A DNA stretch of 64,000 bases from Guillardia theta CCMP2712 (Eukaryota > Cryptophyceae > Pyrenomonadales > Geminigeraceae), in contig NW_005434641.1 in NCBI RefSeq assembly GCF_000315625.1, positions 105,517 through 169,516 of the forward strand, in the 5' to 3' direction. The notes under the pieces are model-generated. The model did not search any database. It was not told the origin of the DNA and saw only the letters and a program-made list of their open reading frames with translations. Below are positions 26,979 to 38,060 of the stretch, piece after piece. Made by a program: the position numbers and the translations under genes. How positions within the stretch are numbered: position 1 is the first letter of the stretch; every line of letters begins with the position of its first letter.

Positions 26979-28042
26979 CTTCGCGCACAAATCAAATATG
27001 AACAGGATAGACACGCAAGTTCAGGTGGCCTTAGCTGGCTTCAGGCCGCAAAGTAGGAGAAGCGTCCTGTGTAGACCTCACTAGCTCAACCCAGATTAAT
27101 GGAAGCGGATGCTAAAGGAATATGAAGGATTCTGTTGCCACAATGCTCTTTGAATACTCCTTATCTCATTCCTGCTGGCAGTGAAGCTAGTCGCTGTACA
27201 TGGCCGCTCTCCCGCTCTGATGCGCCTGCATGTTTATGCGCCGATTGCCGTCTGCCCACGACCGCTTCTCGTGGTGTAAAGACCCATCTCACCAGCCCCT
27301 ACAATTTCACTAAACTGTCCGTCATTAGCTGCTGCCCCAAGCATTGACTTCAACAATTAGTCTAAAATACCTATGTGTGACGATATCTCACTATGATCTG
27401 TCCTGAGGCGGAGTTCTTGAGATAGATTTATTTTTCCTGCTTTTTTCAGTACCATGTTTTACAGTGACTCGGTGATGCATTTTTCAGCGGACTACCCCAT
27501 ATTTGAGCCAAAGACTACCCCCTACACTGATGTTAATAACACATCAGTGAGCCCGCGCCGGAGTGATGGGGGCCCACTCTGGCCATCCGATCGGACGCAA
27601 ACTGCTCAGTGGCGGACTCGGAGCTGCGGCCGGGCCGGGCCGCCGGGCACCGGGCCAGGCTTGCCAAGTGCCAAGTTGACAGCGGCGCGGCCAGTGCCCT
27701 GGCCCCGGCACCGTGTCCGACGGCGATCGGCCCCGATCCGAGGATGGCCGGTGACCCGAAGTTCAACGGTTGGTGGCCCGCCGCTTCAAAAGTCACGGTT
27801 CAACGCCCAAGTTTACTGAAGCACTCTTGAGTCAACACTGAAAAATAGCAGTAAACTGACCGGGACTCTGTGAGGTGCTCAGCGGCTAGCACTGGGCTAC
27901 CGGCCACTGGCAACTTGCAGTGTGACCCGGACAGAGCGCCAGCCGGGCGAGAATCACTGAGTTGACCGTGACCGCGGGGCTCGATGACGCCTTTCAACAT
28001 ACTTTTCATCAGTTGTAAAAGTCACTGGGCCGGGTGAGCGCC
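26979..28042. repeat. Intergenic region with dispersed GC-rich repeat, copy B (about 27540-28030)
   Basis: The GC-rich block 27550-27980 is full of GGGCCGGGCCGCCGG-type sequence and contains AGTAAACTGACCGGGAC near 27850. A close relative, AGTAACTGACCGGACCC, occurs at 37449. The shared 120-bp core of the other copies was not found here. No gene is supported; open frames are compositional. Confidence 0.6.
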
Positions 28043-28593
28043 TCAAGACATGCTGTTGGGCATGCTTGAAACCGCGGAGGCATTTAGAAGCAGTGCAAGC
28101 TCCTTGGCTTTCAAGTAGTCGCCGCTCTGTATCGCATGGATCGCCTCCTGCCGCATCTCCTCCATGTGCCCATCCAAACCAAACTTGCTCGCGTTTACAC
28201 CGACGACTTCAGCTTCTGGCAGAACACCAGCGAGCCTCTCACCCCTCTTTGGCCCCATCAGTGTCTTTCCACAGAGTTCAATGAAGCAAGGCTTCGGCGG
28301 GAACTGAAAGGGGATGAACAAGCAACAAAATTTGTAGCCGTACAGGAGACATCCCTCTGGTCCACAAGCTTCGACACAGTCGCATGTGCTCCGAGATTGG
28401 TAGCACAGAAACTTCAACTCCTGAGAGCAAAGGTTTGGTTCAGAGAATTTCGTGCAACCGTACCCATGGCAGCAACAGTAGCAAGCATAGAATCTGGGAC
28501 ACATCTTTTTCAGAAGCTAGTAAAGCACAGAGTTGCAAACATTTGTACTCACGTGTCGTCCAGCAATTGCAATGCAGTTCCTTGCTTGGACAT
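28043..28593 (-). CDS. Cysteine-rich protein of unknown family
   Basis: Two exons. A first exon from ATG 28593 (MSKQGTALQLLDDT, donor GTGAGT) joins in phase after a TCCCAG acceptor near 28492 to FYACYCCCHGYGCTK. The protein is about 160 residues with roughly 19 cysteines in the first 100, in patterns such as CYCCCHGYGC, CDCVEACGPEGC and FKFCCLF-like YGYKFCCLFIPF. A helical C-terminus follows (EEMRQEAIHAIQSGDYLKAK), and the stop is at 28043. The hydrophobic Cys-rich middle suggests a membrane-associated or metal-binding domain, somewhat like PLAC8/cornifelin proteins, but I could not match the signature. Confidence 0.65.
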
Positions 28594-29597
28594 TTTTAGA
28601 GGATACTAAGATTAGACAAATCAATCTCTCTCAGAAAGTACATTTACGGTTAGAAGCTTGCTAATTTCGGAGTGAGTTGTGCTACTGATTTTTGGCTATC
28701 GTTTGTCAAAATCATGAAAAGTCTCGCTTGCTGACTGAAGCAGATTCAAATTAGGAACCTTGCATTGAATACTCAGAGAAGACTACAACTATTTCGCAGG
28801 CAACAAGAACGCATGAAGAACATCGCACTTGCTACGGACGAAGCAAGTAAAGAGGGAGCAAAAGGAATGGCTTGAAGAGAAGGTGAAGGTCACAGGGTGC
28901 CCAGCTGGGAGCATGATGATGCCAGGATCACCCATCATGAGCTGTGAGGTAGAGCCCTAGAACGGTAGCAGCATGTTCTTCTCTGCTGCTACGACTCATT
29001 GATGCAATCTAGCCTCCTTGTGTTATATCTCTTCATTTCGAGTCTTTGTACCGGTGCTTTCGGGGGGTAGGGGGAGGGTGGGTACACGCGGGGCACTGAC
29101 TGTAATGACATGTGGGTGGTTCTGCAGTCATACGGACCGCTCAAGAAGTTGACACTGCCTCTAGGAGATGAACTTTTTTTTTTCAAGCCTGCCCGGCCAC
29201 CGGCGAAACGCCGCACAGCCGGGCCCTCGGATCGGATCGGCGGGGCGGCATTCAGGGCCGAGTTCCGAATGAGTCAGCGGCCGGCCAATCATCCGATCCG
29301 GCGGATCACCTCAGTGGCTCTCCTGATTGTCCTCGTACTGATTTTTAACTTAACTTTGAGTAAAAGGCGTGACTAACTACTTGGAGTAAAACCACACTGA
29401 CCATTAGTTTAATCACTGAGGCCGGCCGGACGAAAAACCGGGGGAGTCGGGGCCCGATCAACCGCTCCCCATGTGGATGGGAGGTCGAGGAGCGGGATGA
29501 AGGCGCGGCTTGCAGCTCCAAGATGAGCAGGAGCCTCGACGATATCTCCTTTGCTTGCTCTCTCCTGACACGTTGCTGAGGTAGCGATCTCCTTGCC
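28594..29597. repeat. Intergenic region with dispersed repeat, copy D (about 29190-29460)
   Basis: A GC-rich island (29190-29310, CCCGGCCACCGGCG and GGATCGGATCGGCGGGGC) leads into a partial shared core at 29318-29364 (CTCTCCTGATTGTCCTCG through TTAACTTTGAGTAAA). A second GCCGGCCGG patch follows near 29420. 28620-29100 is ordinary intergenic DNA. No gene is supported. Confidence 0.7.
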
Positions 29598-32500
29598 ATG
29601 AGGGAGAGCTTCTCCTCCTCGAACGCGCCCAAGCTGCGAGTCTTGTCCGGCCCCAACAAGAGCGAGACCTTTCAGCTGCGGCTAGGGAACAATGTCGTTG
29701 GGAGAGCTTCGGATTGCGACGTGTGTCTGGAAGGGTCCGGCATCTCCAAGCGCCATGCGTCCATCGTTGTGTCTGCTGAGAGGACGGACAGCAAGACTTT
29801 CACAGTGCAGATTGAGGACCTTGGTAGCACAAACAAGTCCTTTCTCGGATCCTTGGAGGAGCCAGTAGAGCTGACACCTGGACGACGTTATCCGATGGAG
29901 CATGGAGAGGTGGTCGTGTTCGGGGATGTTGCCTGCGTCCTGCTGTCGCGGAACAAGTCCCAGCCCTCCTCCTGTGAAGCGACGCAGACAGAAGACTTCC
30001 CTGAGGTGGTCGGGATGACGGGGAGCGGATCCATGATAGGAGAAGCCATCCAGACTACCGCCCCTGACATGACGGTGCAGTCGCAGGAGACGATCTTGAC
30101 GCAGCTGGACAAGCTGATGCAGGGGATGACGAACCTGTACTCCATCGTGCAAGGAAGCGCCCCTGGCTCCATAGCGTCAGACTCCTGGGCTCCTCCCAGG
30201 ACCTCGACGAGCGTCATGCAGAGCAACATGACGCAGACGGACTTCGAGCTGGGGGAAGAGGACATCATCCTGAACCAGACGGACGTCGACATGTGGCCGC
30301 ACGAGCAGGCGAGGGTGTCGGTCATGGCCTCGGACATGCACACAAGGAGTGTCGGGGAGCGAGCAGGAGCGAACCTGCAAGGGATGGGGACTCAGTCCCA
30401 GCTCCTGCCGCCGAGTCTTGATGCAGATCGACCTCTCCCCGGCATCCTGCGGCACGCAGCCGTTGCTGCGCCTCAGCCCACCTTGGACCCTTCACTCTTC
30501 CAGGACTTGTACCGCGGGGTGACGGCGGAGGGAAGGACGACGCAGAGATCTCTGCAGAGGTCGCGCATGCATACTCACAGGAGCAGACACAGCGATGCCA
30601 TGCTCGAGGAGGAGGAGGAGGAGGTGCTGGTGAGCATGAGAGACGTCCAGGTCCCTCAGAGGGTCGTGTTCCATATCCTCTGCTTCCTCCCTCGCATCCC
30701 CTGCATGCTGCTTATGTCCTCCGTCAACTCGTACTTCCGGAGACTGTGCGAGGCCAGCCTCCTGTGGGAAGAGCTCGACCTCTCCTGGAACACCATCTCC
30801 CCGGACCCCATCTGCAACAGGATCACCGACGAGATCCTGCACCGGCTGCTGACCAGGTGCTACCGGACCTCCCTCCTCCGCGTCGACCTCTCGGGCTGCA
30901 GCTTCGTCAGCGACTGGACGCTCCTCAACCTCTCGAAGCACAGCTACAACGTGCGGTCCATGGTGTTGAAGTGCTTCGCAGACGTCGGTCCGCAAATCTC
31001 TGACGCCGGTCTTGTCGAACTTGCTCGCCGGCTCCCCAAGGTGGAACACGTGAACTTGTTCTGGTGCCACAGGGTGAGAAGTTTTGCCCCCTCCCCCCTC
31101 CCCCCTCCTCCCTCCTCCCTCCTCCCTCCTCCCTCCTCCCTCCTCCTTTAATGTCGATCATGCTCTTCGCAGTTCCTTATCGTTTGCTCGATTCTTTCAT
31201 CCTTTCCCTGTTCGTTCTACTTCTGCTTCCGCCTTCTGTCCTCCTCTGATCACATCCCTTCTACCCTCTCATCTCAAATCCCGCCCCTCCTCCTTCCTCC
31301 TGTGGCCTTCCTCCTCCTCACAGGACTGACTGTCTGGCGCAGATCACCAACGTCTCTGTCACAACCCTCTCCTCCCACTGCCCCAACCTCAAGTCCCTCG
31401 ACCTCTCCGGCTGCTTCGAGCTCACCGACCTCTCCATCATCTCCCTCGCAGAAGCTCAGTGCGGCCCTCAGCTACTCGACCTCAAGCTCAAGGCCTGCGA
31501 GTCCATCTCGACCGAAGCTGTGCTCGCTCTCGCAAGGAGGTGTGATGAACAAGTCTTGTTCTCCTCCTCCTCCGTCTCTTTTCCTCTCAAACCCTTCTCC
31601 TGAATTCACCCACCTCCCCTCTCTCCTCCACTCGCTCAGCTTCAGACACCCCCTTCCCCGCTCCAGCTCCTTCCCTCCTCCAGCTTTGCTCTTCTCCCCC
31701 TGCTCTCACGGGGATCAGAACAAGAGCGCTCACTCTCCTTTCAAGGTGTACATCTCTACAAACTCTCGATATCGGCGGATGCAGCAGAGTGAAAGGAGAC
31801 GCGCTGGTTGCGCTGATGTCTCAATGTGTGTCATTACGGGAGCTTGACATCTCGCAATGCCACCAGGAAAGTTCTGTCACCACCTGATCTCAACTCTTAC
31901 TCCTCCTCTCGCTTCCTACTCGTTCTCTTCTCCTCTCTCTCTTCACTCTGAGCATCTCGGCTGATCATGGTCCCTCCTCCTCACACCTTATCTGCCCTCC
32001 TCCTCCTGACTTCTCTTCGCCTCTCCTCCTCCTCTCCTGACGTCTCCCTCCAGGTCCTCGACATTCACATGAGAGCGATGGCCCCGTCCTTCACGAGGAT
32101 CAGCCGCTTGAGCGTAGCTTACAGCCGCAACCTATCAGACGACGGCATCAAGGACATGGTCAGGTTCTGCAACCAGGTGACCCTCCTGCCGCACTCTCCT
32201 CCCTGATCCTCATGCTGTCGCATCCGCTTGCTCCTGCTTTTACAAGTCTTCTCCCTTCTCAACATCTCTTTTCACCCTTTTGCACCTTCATCTGTTCCTG
32301 TTCCTCTTCATCCTCCCTCCCTCGTTCTCTTCTCTTCCTCCGTCTCAGTCTTCCACTCCGTCCCTCCCCCTGGCCTCTTCGCTTGTCTGATCCTCTGACA
32401 CCTCCCTCAAGCTCGAAGTCGCCGACCTCCGCGGCCTCCGTCGCATGACGGATGATTCTCTCCTTAAACTCTCTCAGGTCAGCTCGCAACTTTCCCTGCC

Positions 32501-32644
32501 CCTCCCTTGACCCCGAGGCTTCAGATTGCCAGAAACCTCAGTAGCCTCGACGTCCGCGGCTGCCAGTCCCTCACTCATGAGATCCTAGGAAAACTTGCGA
32601 CGCAGCTTGTCAAGTGCAGGTTCACAACGTCCTATGTAAACTGA
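29598..32644 (+). CDS. FHA, F-box and cysteine-containing LRR protein
   Basis: A probable SCF substrate adaptor with an added phosphopeptide-binding domain. From ATG 29598, residues about 12-110 form an FHA domain (NNVVGRASDCDVCLEGSGIS, KRHASIVV, LGSTNKSFLG). A Ser/Thr/Gln-rich linker follows. At about residue 350 is an F-box (VPQRVVFHILCFLPRIPCML, LLWEELDLSW). LRR-CC repeats come next: LRVDLSGCSFVSDWTLLNLS, VEHVNLFWCHR, then exons with LKSLDLSGCFELTDLSIISL, LQTLDIGGCSRVKGDALVAL, LRELDISQCHQ, LSVAYSRNLSDDGIKDMV and LSSLDVRGCQSLTHEILGKL. The stop is TGA at 32642-32644. Introns are pyrimidine-rich; the first (31075-31343) contains CCTCCCT repeats. The FHA plus F-box/LRR combination is uncommon. 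Substrates are unknown. Confidence 0.92.
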
Positions 32645-32881
32645 GTTGCGACACTTGTGCGTGTCTGAAGACTTTCATGATTGTACAACAACGACAACAA
32701 CATTACATCTTCTGTCATTCTTGCACGACAACGACATCGTAGCAAACAATTCCATTCCTCTGCATCTTGAGCTCTTATCCTTGGACCAAAAGCTCTCAGT
32801 CCTTGCTCTTGCTCCCCCGCAATCTGCCCATGTCCAAACCCAAGAAGAAGGAGAAGAGAACTACCGTCTTGCAACCGAGGG

Positions 32882-33690
32882 TTACAAACTGAGTTCATCT
32901 CCACAGCAACCAACCTGCAGGAAGGAGAGGATGACGAAGAGGTCGTTGAAATCGATCTCTTGAGAAGTTGACAGGACCTGCCCCAATTTGGGTGAGCTCT
33001 TACAGTAAATCACAGGAGAGAAGAGGAGGGAGTGGCGGGAAAAGAGAGGAGGGAGAGAAAGGAGAGGAGAGGGAGAAGGGATGAAGACAGTGTCGCAGTG
33101 AGCTAGAGACCGCGGAGAGGATATTGTTGAGGCCGTGGATGATAAGAGGCTCCAGTATGCCGTTGCGTCGATGGTTCACAAGGAACCTCCTGCCAACCCA
33201 ACGTGTCAGGCAAGGACGTCAAGACGAGGATAGCTCTGAATGCGAATTTTGTTCCTTCATCGCCCTAGATCATCTTCATCGTCTCTATCCTCCTCGACCA
33301 CATTCCCTCCTTCCTCCTCCCTCTGCTCCTGCTCCTTCCCTGCTCCTGCTCCTTCCCTGCTCCTGCTCCTTCCCTGCTCCTGCTCCTTCCCTGCTCCTGC
33401 TCCTGCCCTCTCTGGGACAGAGGCTCCCACTTACGTGCAAAGGAAAGTGCCGATGAGGCAGGACATGACGATCTGAACGATCACGTACGAGGTTCGATAT
33501 CTTGGATGGTAAACATTGGAGAGGTGAATGACGCCGAAGAATGCCCCGGAAATAAGCACACTAGTGCTCGGAGACAAGCGATTCCTGTACCACACCCGTT
33601 ATCCCCGAAGACAATCGTTGTCGTTAATCGTCATCGTCATGATGCTCATGATCATAACCATCATCGCGAATATCATGGTCATCATGGTGG

Positions 33691-33728
<38 letters not shown>

Positions 33729-33769
33729 GGAGGAGGAGGAGGAGGAGGAGGAGGAGGAGGAGGAGGAGG

Positions 33770-33828
<59 letters not shown>

Positions 33829-34630
33829 CAGCAGCAGCAGCATCAGCAGCTCTTCTAATTACGTCATATTGATCCTCCTCCTTCTCCCTCCCCTCCTCAT
33901 CGCCGTCATAATCACCTCCATTACAACCTTTCCATCAAGATTTACCTTGCAAGAAGCACCAGAAAGAATCTGAAGATGACCTCTTCACGCAGGGGAGCAA
34001 ACAGCTAGAGGTGTACCAGAGACAACGAAAGATCAGCAACAAAACAAAACAAGGAGACATGAGTACAATAAGTTCCAGCAGACGGTGCAAGGAGAAGGCA
34101 AGCTCCCCCTCGACGAAGTTGTCTACCCCGAACAACTGCCTATGCATCCGTCGCTGCATGTACAGCTGCTGGACGAAGCCCAAGACCATGAGGAAGCAGA
34201 TCACCATGGTACTGATCGACACGCTCCCGCACTTGGAGAGACATCTGACCACGTGGCTGAAACTGACGCCAAAGAAGCTGCTGTACCGCCATGACAGGTA
34301 CACAGTCACAGCCGCGACTATGGCGAAGCTCGACGCAATGACGAGCACGTCACGCTGCAACGAGCATGAAAGAGCAATCATGATCCCTTCATGGAGAGGA
34401 CACGGCGTCTTCCTAGGCATAGCGGCCTTGGACAGGTCTGAGAGAACGGTGTTGAATACAAAAATTACGATCATTGCCTCGCAGTAGCACGAGAGCATAT
34501 CCATCAAGGCCAGCCCGACTCCTAGCTTCCCGCCACGAATAACCCTCGTGATCTTCTCCTCGTTGGCAGCATTCCTCGCCTCTAGCAGCACGAGAGCCAG
34601 CGATCCTCGCTCCTCCTCTGCACGTAGCAT
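32882..34630 (-). CDS. CPBP-family (Rce1/ABI-type) intramembrane metalloprotease
   Basis: A multi-pass membrane protein. The N-terminal exon from 34630 holds several hydrophobic spans (EAMIVIFVFNTVLSDL, VLVIASSFAIVAAVTVYL, MVICFLMVLGFVQQLY, LLELIVLM). Splicing over a roughly 50-nt intron gives LFAPLREEVIFRFFLVLLAR, the CPBP motif 1 (EExxxR). A long repeat-filled intron (about 33587-33948) leads to LISGAFFGVIHLSNVYH (motif 2, FxxxH). Then come SYVIVQIVMSCLIGTFLCT and GILEPLIIHGLNNILSA (motif 3, HxxN). All glutamate, arginine and histidine ligands of the family are present, so it should be active. The last short exons (QEIDFNDLFVILSFLQ) end at a TAA at 32882-32884. Family members process CAAX proteins or act in plastids; the substrate here is unknown. 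Confidence 0.85.
33315..33408. repeat. 17-bp tandem repeat in an intron of the CPBP gene
   Basis: Unit CTGCTCCTGCTCCTTCC repeated about four to five times, in the intron before the motif 3 exon. Confidence 0.85.
33680..33856. repeat. Compound (CAT)n-(GGA)n-(GCA)n microsatellite
   Basis: Three abutting trinucleotide arrays: CAT/ATC about 33682-33728, GGA about 33729-33770 and AGC/GCA about 33771-33855. They lie within the intron between CPBP motif 1 and motif 2 exons on the opposite strand. Open frames through them (poly-His/Arg/Ser) are compositional artefacts. Confidence 0.95.
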
Positions 34631-35248
34631 CCTGCCAAGATCCTCCCGCGGTGGAGCTGATCTCTCAGCTGGTACTGGCCATAATGTGAGTATCCCTTGG
34701 CAACCTGCTCATACACCAGCAAGGCATGATGGTGTAGAGATGATCGCTAGCAGGCGCTTCCCCGATGAGAAGTTTTGGTCGAAAGTTTGCAAAGATTTCA
34801 CATGGTAAACTTTACCTGGTCAAAGTTTCAAACGTTTCAAAGTTCTCAACGGCTATCAACAGCGACTAACCACCGCTACCCCCTCGCCACAGGGAAACGA
34901 CGAGGAAATCACTGAGGTGGGTACTCTATGAGGTCGGTTGAGCATTGCGACGAAGTGCAACGGGCCAGAGGAGTGCGACTGAAGGGGGACTGAGGAGGAG
35001 AAAGAACGAGAGAGCAAGAGAGTTGAGAGGAGAAAGATTGGGGTCATCGGAAGAACGGACTGAGAGACCGTACTGCGATGCTTGATGGATACAGACAACA
35101 TACACACTCTTCAAGTGCAGCACATTGGAGTGTACATCTATTGGCAGGTGTGCGAAGTGAGAGTTGAATGTGACCGACCAAGGATCTGTTTGAACTTGAC
35201 AAAGCAAAAAAGTGCCTTGATTGACTCCTATAACATACCGTAGACGGC
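34631..35248. other. Divergent intergenic region, no gene
   Basis: About 620 bp between the CPBP gene and the STPGR gene, which are divergent. No coding signal recognised. Confidence 0.5.
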
Positions 35249-36145
35249 ATGTTCCCTGACAGAAGCAAGTCCGCAAGGGTGAACCCACCCAACAGAAGGC
35301 AGGTTCCGAGATGGCTGCCTGCTTCATACACCAGACACGTCTTCTTGAAGAACCATCCAGTCGAGAAAACAGACGCACCTGGTCCTGGAACATATGATAT
35401 CTTGACTGTAAAACGGAGCCCTGCTGATTTCCGGCAACGAAAACCGATCGAGAAGAGTAGGAGCGTCGATGTGCTGAGCAAGCTGCCATTTCGAAGGACA
35501 AAGAAGCTGCACGCAAAGAAAGATAGGAAGAAGCACAACCATGGAGATGCCGTCAAAATGCCAAAGCTCAAGATGGAAGCCATTCGGAAGCTCAGGACAT
35601 GGGATTTCTTTCTTGACGAATGTGCCGACGTGATCAGCATGCTGAACACACTGCGAGAAGAGAATAAGGATGACATCAATTATGTGAAGAGACTTCAACT
35701 GAATGCAGTCGCGAGAGGCTCAACGAGAGCTGCTCAATCTTGGCGGCCAAGATCATATTGCACTTTGAATGATCTCGGGGACATAGATACCGTGACGAAC
35801 CGACAAAAACTCCTTGACTCCCTTGATCAGACCAGCAGATCTGTCGTCAACAATTTGTTTGTGAATGCCGACCCAGCATTCAAGCTGCTAGGTATACACG
35901 ATGACTGCAATGAGCTTCAGTTCGCAGACAGCATGCTCAGCGTGCAGGTCAACTTTGATCCAGCAGAATTGTTGCTACCACAGTCAGTGAGGAGTAGGAC
36001 TCAAAATCTAGAGAGCGTGGAGGAGACGGAAGTCCAGCCCGGTCGGAAGTCAACCGGTCGCCCTGTGGCAAAGGATCGTCAGCCGCATGATTATCTTGAG
36101 ATGGATGAAATAGTTGAACGGTTTGCAGGCCATAGTATCCGGTGA
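35249..36145 (+). CDS. Sperm-tail PG-rich repeat (STPGR) protein
   Basis: A single open frame of 298 codons. Near residue 40 it has one STPGR unit (KTDAPGPGTYDIL), a motif found in proteins lying on axonemal or other microtubules. The remainder is basic then acidic, with RSRSVDVLSKLPFR-type sequence and helical segments (KLKMEAIRKLRTWDFFLDEC, LDSLDQTSRSVVNNLF). It ends EMDEIVERFAGHSIR. Only one clear repeat is visible, so placement in the family is moderate; more repeats could lie in unseen 5' exons. It suggests a flagellated cell. Confidence 0.62.
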   Translation: MFPDRSKSARVNPPNRRQVPRWLPASYTRHVFLKNHPVEKTDAPGPGTYDILTVKRSPADFRQRKPIEKSRSVDVLSKLPFRRTKKLHAKKDRKKHNHGDAVKMPKLKMEAIRKLRTWDFFLDECADVISMLNTLREENKDDINYVKRLQLNAVARGSTRAAQSWRPRSYCTLNDLGDIDTVTNRQKLLDSLDQTSRSVVNNLFVNADPAFKLLGIHDDCNELQFADSMLSVQVNFDPAELLLPQSVRSRTQNLESVEETEVQPGRKSTGRPVAKDRQPHDYLEMDEIVERFAGHSIR

Positions 36146-36780
36146 CAGAGGAATAGAGGCAAGCGTTTCGACATTGCAAGGGATCTTTGAAATGCTTTGG
36201 TGCTGCTCCGTGAAGGTTGCAGAATGATTCGTTTTCTTTCAAAGTACCATTTAAAGTTATATTGACACACCCACTGATTGTTATACATAGCAACACTCGA
36301 TGCAGCTATCCAGGGCTCTGACCCTGAGCCAACCATGTCATGTCGAAGGAATCGGAATCAGAGAGGATGGGTCACCTCCTGGATGAGCTCAATACCTGCT
36401 GCCGGACCCAAACATTCCTCTCTTCATCGTATCTTTCCAGCACAAGAGCCTTGAAGCAGATGCTCACAACCTAGTCAAGCTGACAGCAAGATACCTTCTT
36501 TCCGACAGGAAAATCTTGGCAAGGCGGCTCAAGCTCCTGGAGTTTTCGCTCGCCATCCTCTTGGTGCGGTAGTGTCCATCGTTGTGCAATTCTTCTCGTC
36601 TCTCATGAGAGGAGCAACAACACGTTTACATTCCCTCACCTTCCACAAAAGCTGTTCTTCCCTGTTATCGACTCCAGACCTACCTGTTCTCAAACTCTCA
36701 CACAACCCTTGTGACCTTCCAAGTTCGAGAGACTTGTTACCGGCTGCTGTACAGCAGAGGACGACTTCATGGGACTGAAG
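36146..36780 (+). other. Mostly intergenic; orphan plus-strand exon candidate at about 36398-36570
   Basis: The plus-strand frame at 36398-36570 reads LLPDPNIPLFIVSFQHKSLE and continues helical (LVKLTARYLLSDRKILARRL) to a TAG. It has good codon character but no clear acceptor or partner exon. It may be a terminal exon of the STPGR gene or a small separate gene. The rest shows nothing. Confidence 0.3.
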
Positions 36781-37345
36781 TAGCCCAGACCTGCAATGAA
36801 CCGAGATTATGACATGGAAGGGAGGTGCTGCACGAGGCACCAGCATAAACTGACGGCTCCATGTTAGAGCAATTATCGCCATCGGGTTCCTGTAGATGAA
36901 AATGAGATGAAACCAGATAGTCCTCAAAGAAAGGTGTCTACCTCATGGTAGGCGTCTTGAATCAAGAAAAACCCTGAGTCATCCTGTCCGTTCCAGCTCA
37001 CGTATGGAGACGATGCTCCTGAAAGCCTGCAAGCACTTCGATCAGCCAGAATGAAATGTGCCGTCGTTGTTGGGTGAGGATACATGACACTTCTCCATTC
37101 TTCATCTTCCAAGGGTAATCTCCACATTCCTGCACTGCAACCAGTCATTGCAAGGCAGCACAACGAGCTCAAGAATCTCTCATTCGATGTCACAATGGCA
37201 ACGAGGCGATTGAGGAACGACTCAGCGTAATGATACTCGTCGCAATCTTCCTGAGCCTGCGCGTCCACCTTGCTCATCTGAGCCTTCTCCTCTTCCTCTA
37301 CCAGAGCCTGCCTGATGGCGACTCAGCACATCACCCTCATCAGCA
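36780..37345 (-). CDS. Unrecognised minus-strand gene
   Basis: The main exon starts near MSKVDAQAQEDCDEYHYAES (ATG 37277; the frame extends upstream as QALVEEEEKAQ). It continues LNRLVAIVTSNERFLSSLCC, GCSAGMWRLPLEDEEWRSVM, TAHFILADRSACRLSG and GFFLIQDAYHE to a GTAGAC donor near 36941. An in-phase exon follows after CTACAG (EPDGDNCSNMEPSVYAGASC). Downstream exons are unresolved. No family recognised. Confidence 0.45.
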
Positions 37346-37439
37346 TGAAGCCTATCAGCCTCACTCCCAGCCTCGAAACCCTCGCTCTTCCGTCTCTCAT
37401 GGTTTTGACTTCGGATCCCCCGGACCGTCATCGGAATCG

Positions 37440-38060
37440 CAAAAAAAAAGTAACTGACCGGACCCGGGGCCGGCGAGGCCCTGGCCGCCCGGCCCGGGAA
37501 CTTGGCGTGTAGACTACTCAGTGGTACCGTGTAGTAGTCCTTCCGAAGTTCCAGGAGGAAATCAGTCCTTTACTTTAAATCAGTAATCAGCATCAGCACG
37601 TCCCGCCAAAGGCCTTTCTTCCCATCATCGCCAGCACTGATGGACTCTTGCTGGATGATGCCTTGCGCTTTCGGAAGTTCTGTGGAAGGCTGACCGCTGG
37701 GGGATCGCTCGGCGAACAGGGAAACGGCAGCGCTGGCTGGCCTCTCGGCCTCGTCCTTCGCTGCCATCATCGCGGGTGCATTCCGGTGTGCGTCTCATTC
37801 CTTCGGCGGCGGCCCCAGCGACATCGCCGCGACATGGCGGGGGGCCCGGAATGGTCCTGCGTGCAGTCAAGTGAAGGTCAGTATCAGTTAAGTCTGGGGG
37901 ACAGCAGTTGGCAGGATTGCGTTTGGTTCTCGCTGTCTTCTCTCTTCTCGCCGTTTGGCCTGTGCGGCGACAGTGGTCAAGCCTCCTCGACTCTCCTCAT
38001 TGTCCTCGTACTGATCTTAAACTTAACTTTGAGTAAAAAGCATGATACTATTCAATTTCA
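37440..38060. repeat. Dispersed GC-rich repeat, copy C
   Basis: An A-tract followed by AGTAACTGACCGGACCC and a GC island (37455-37510) opens the element. At 37922-38038 lies the full shared core (TTTGGTTCTCGCTGTCTT ... TTAAACTTAACTTTGAGTAAA), nearly identical to 13960-14080. Between them is a less repetitive segment with a 66-codon minus-strand frame (37770-37570) of uncertain meaning. Confidence 0.75.

Noticed and set aside
33506-33973. Open frames with poly-His, poly-Arg, poly-Gly and poly-Ser runs
   Set aside because: They are translations of a compound trinucleotide array lying in an intron of the opposite-strand CPBP gene.
34926-35679. Minus-strand frames of 196 and 211 codons over the STPGR gene
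   Set aside because: They are antisense shadows of the plus-strand STPGR coding sequence, which carries the recognisable APGPGTYDI motif.
37570-37770. A 66-codon minus-strand frame starting MMAAKDEAERPAS
   Set aside because: It lies inside repeat copy C with no family resemblance or splice partner. A real small gene is possible but unsupported.
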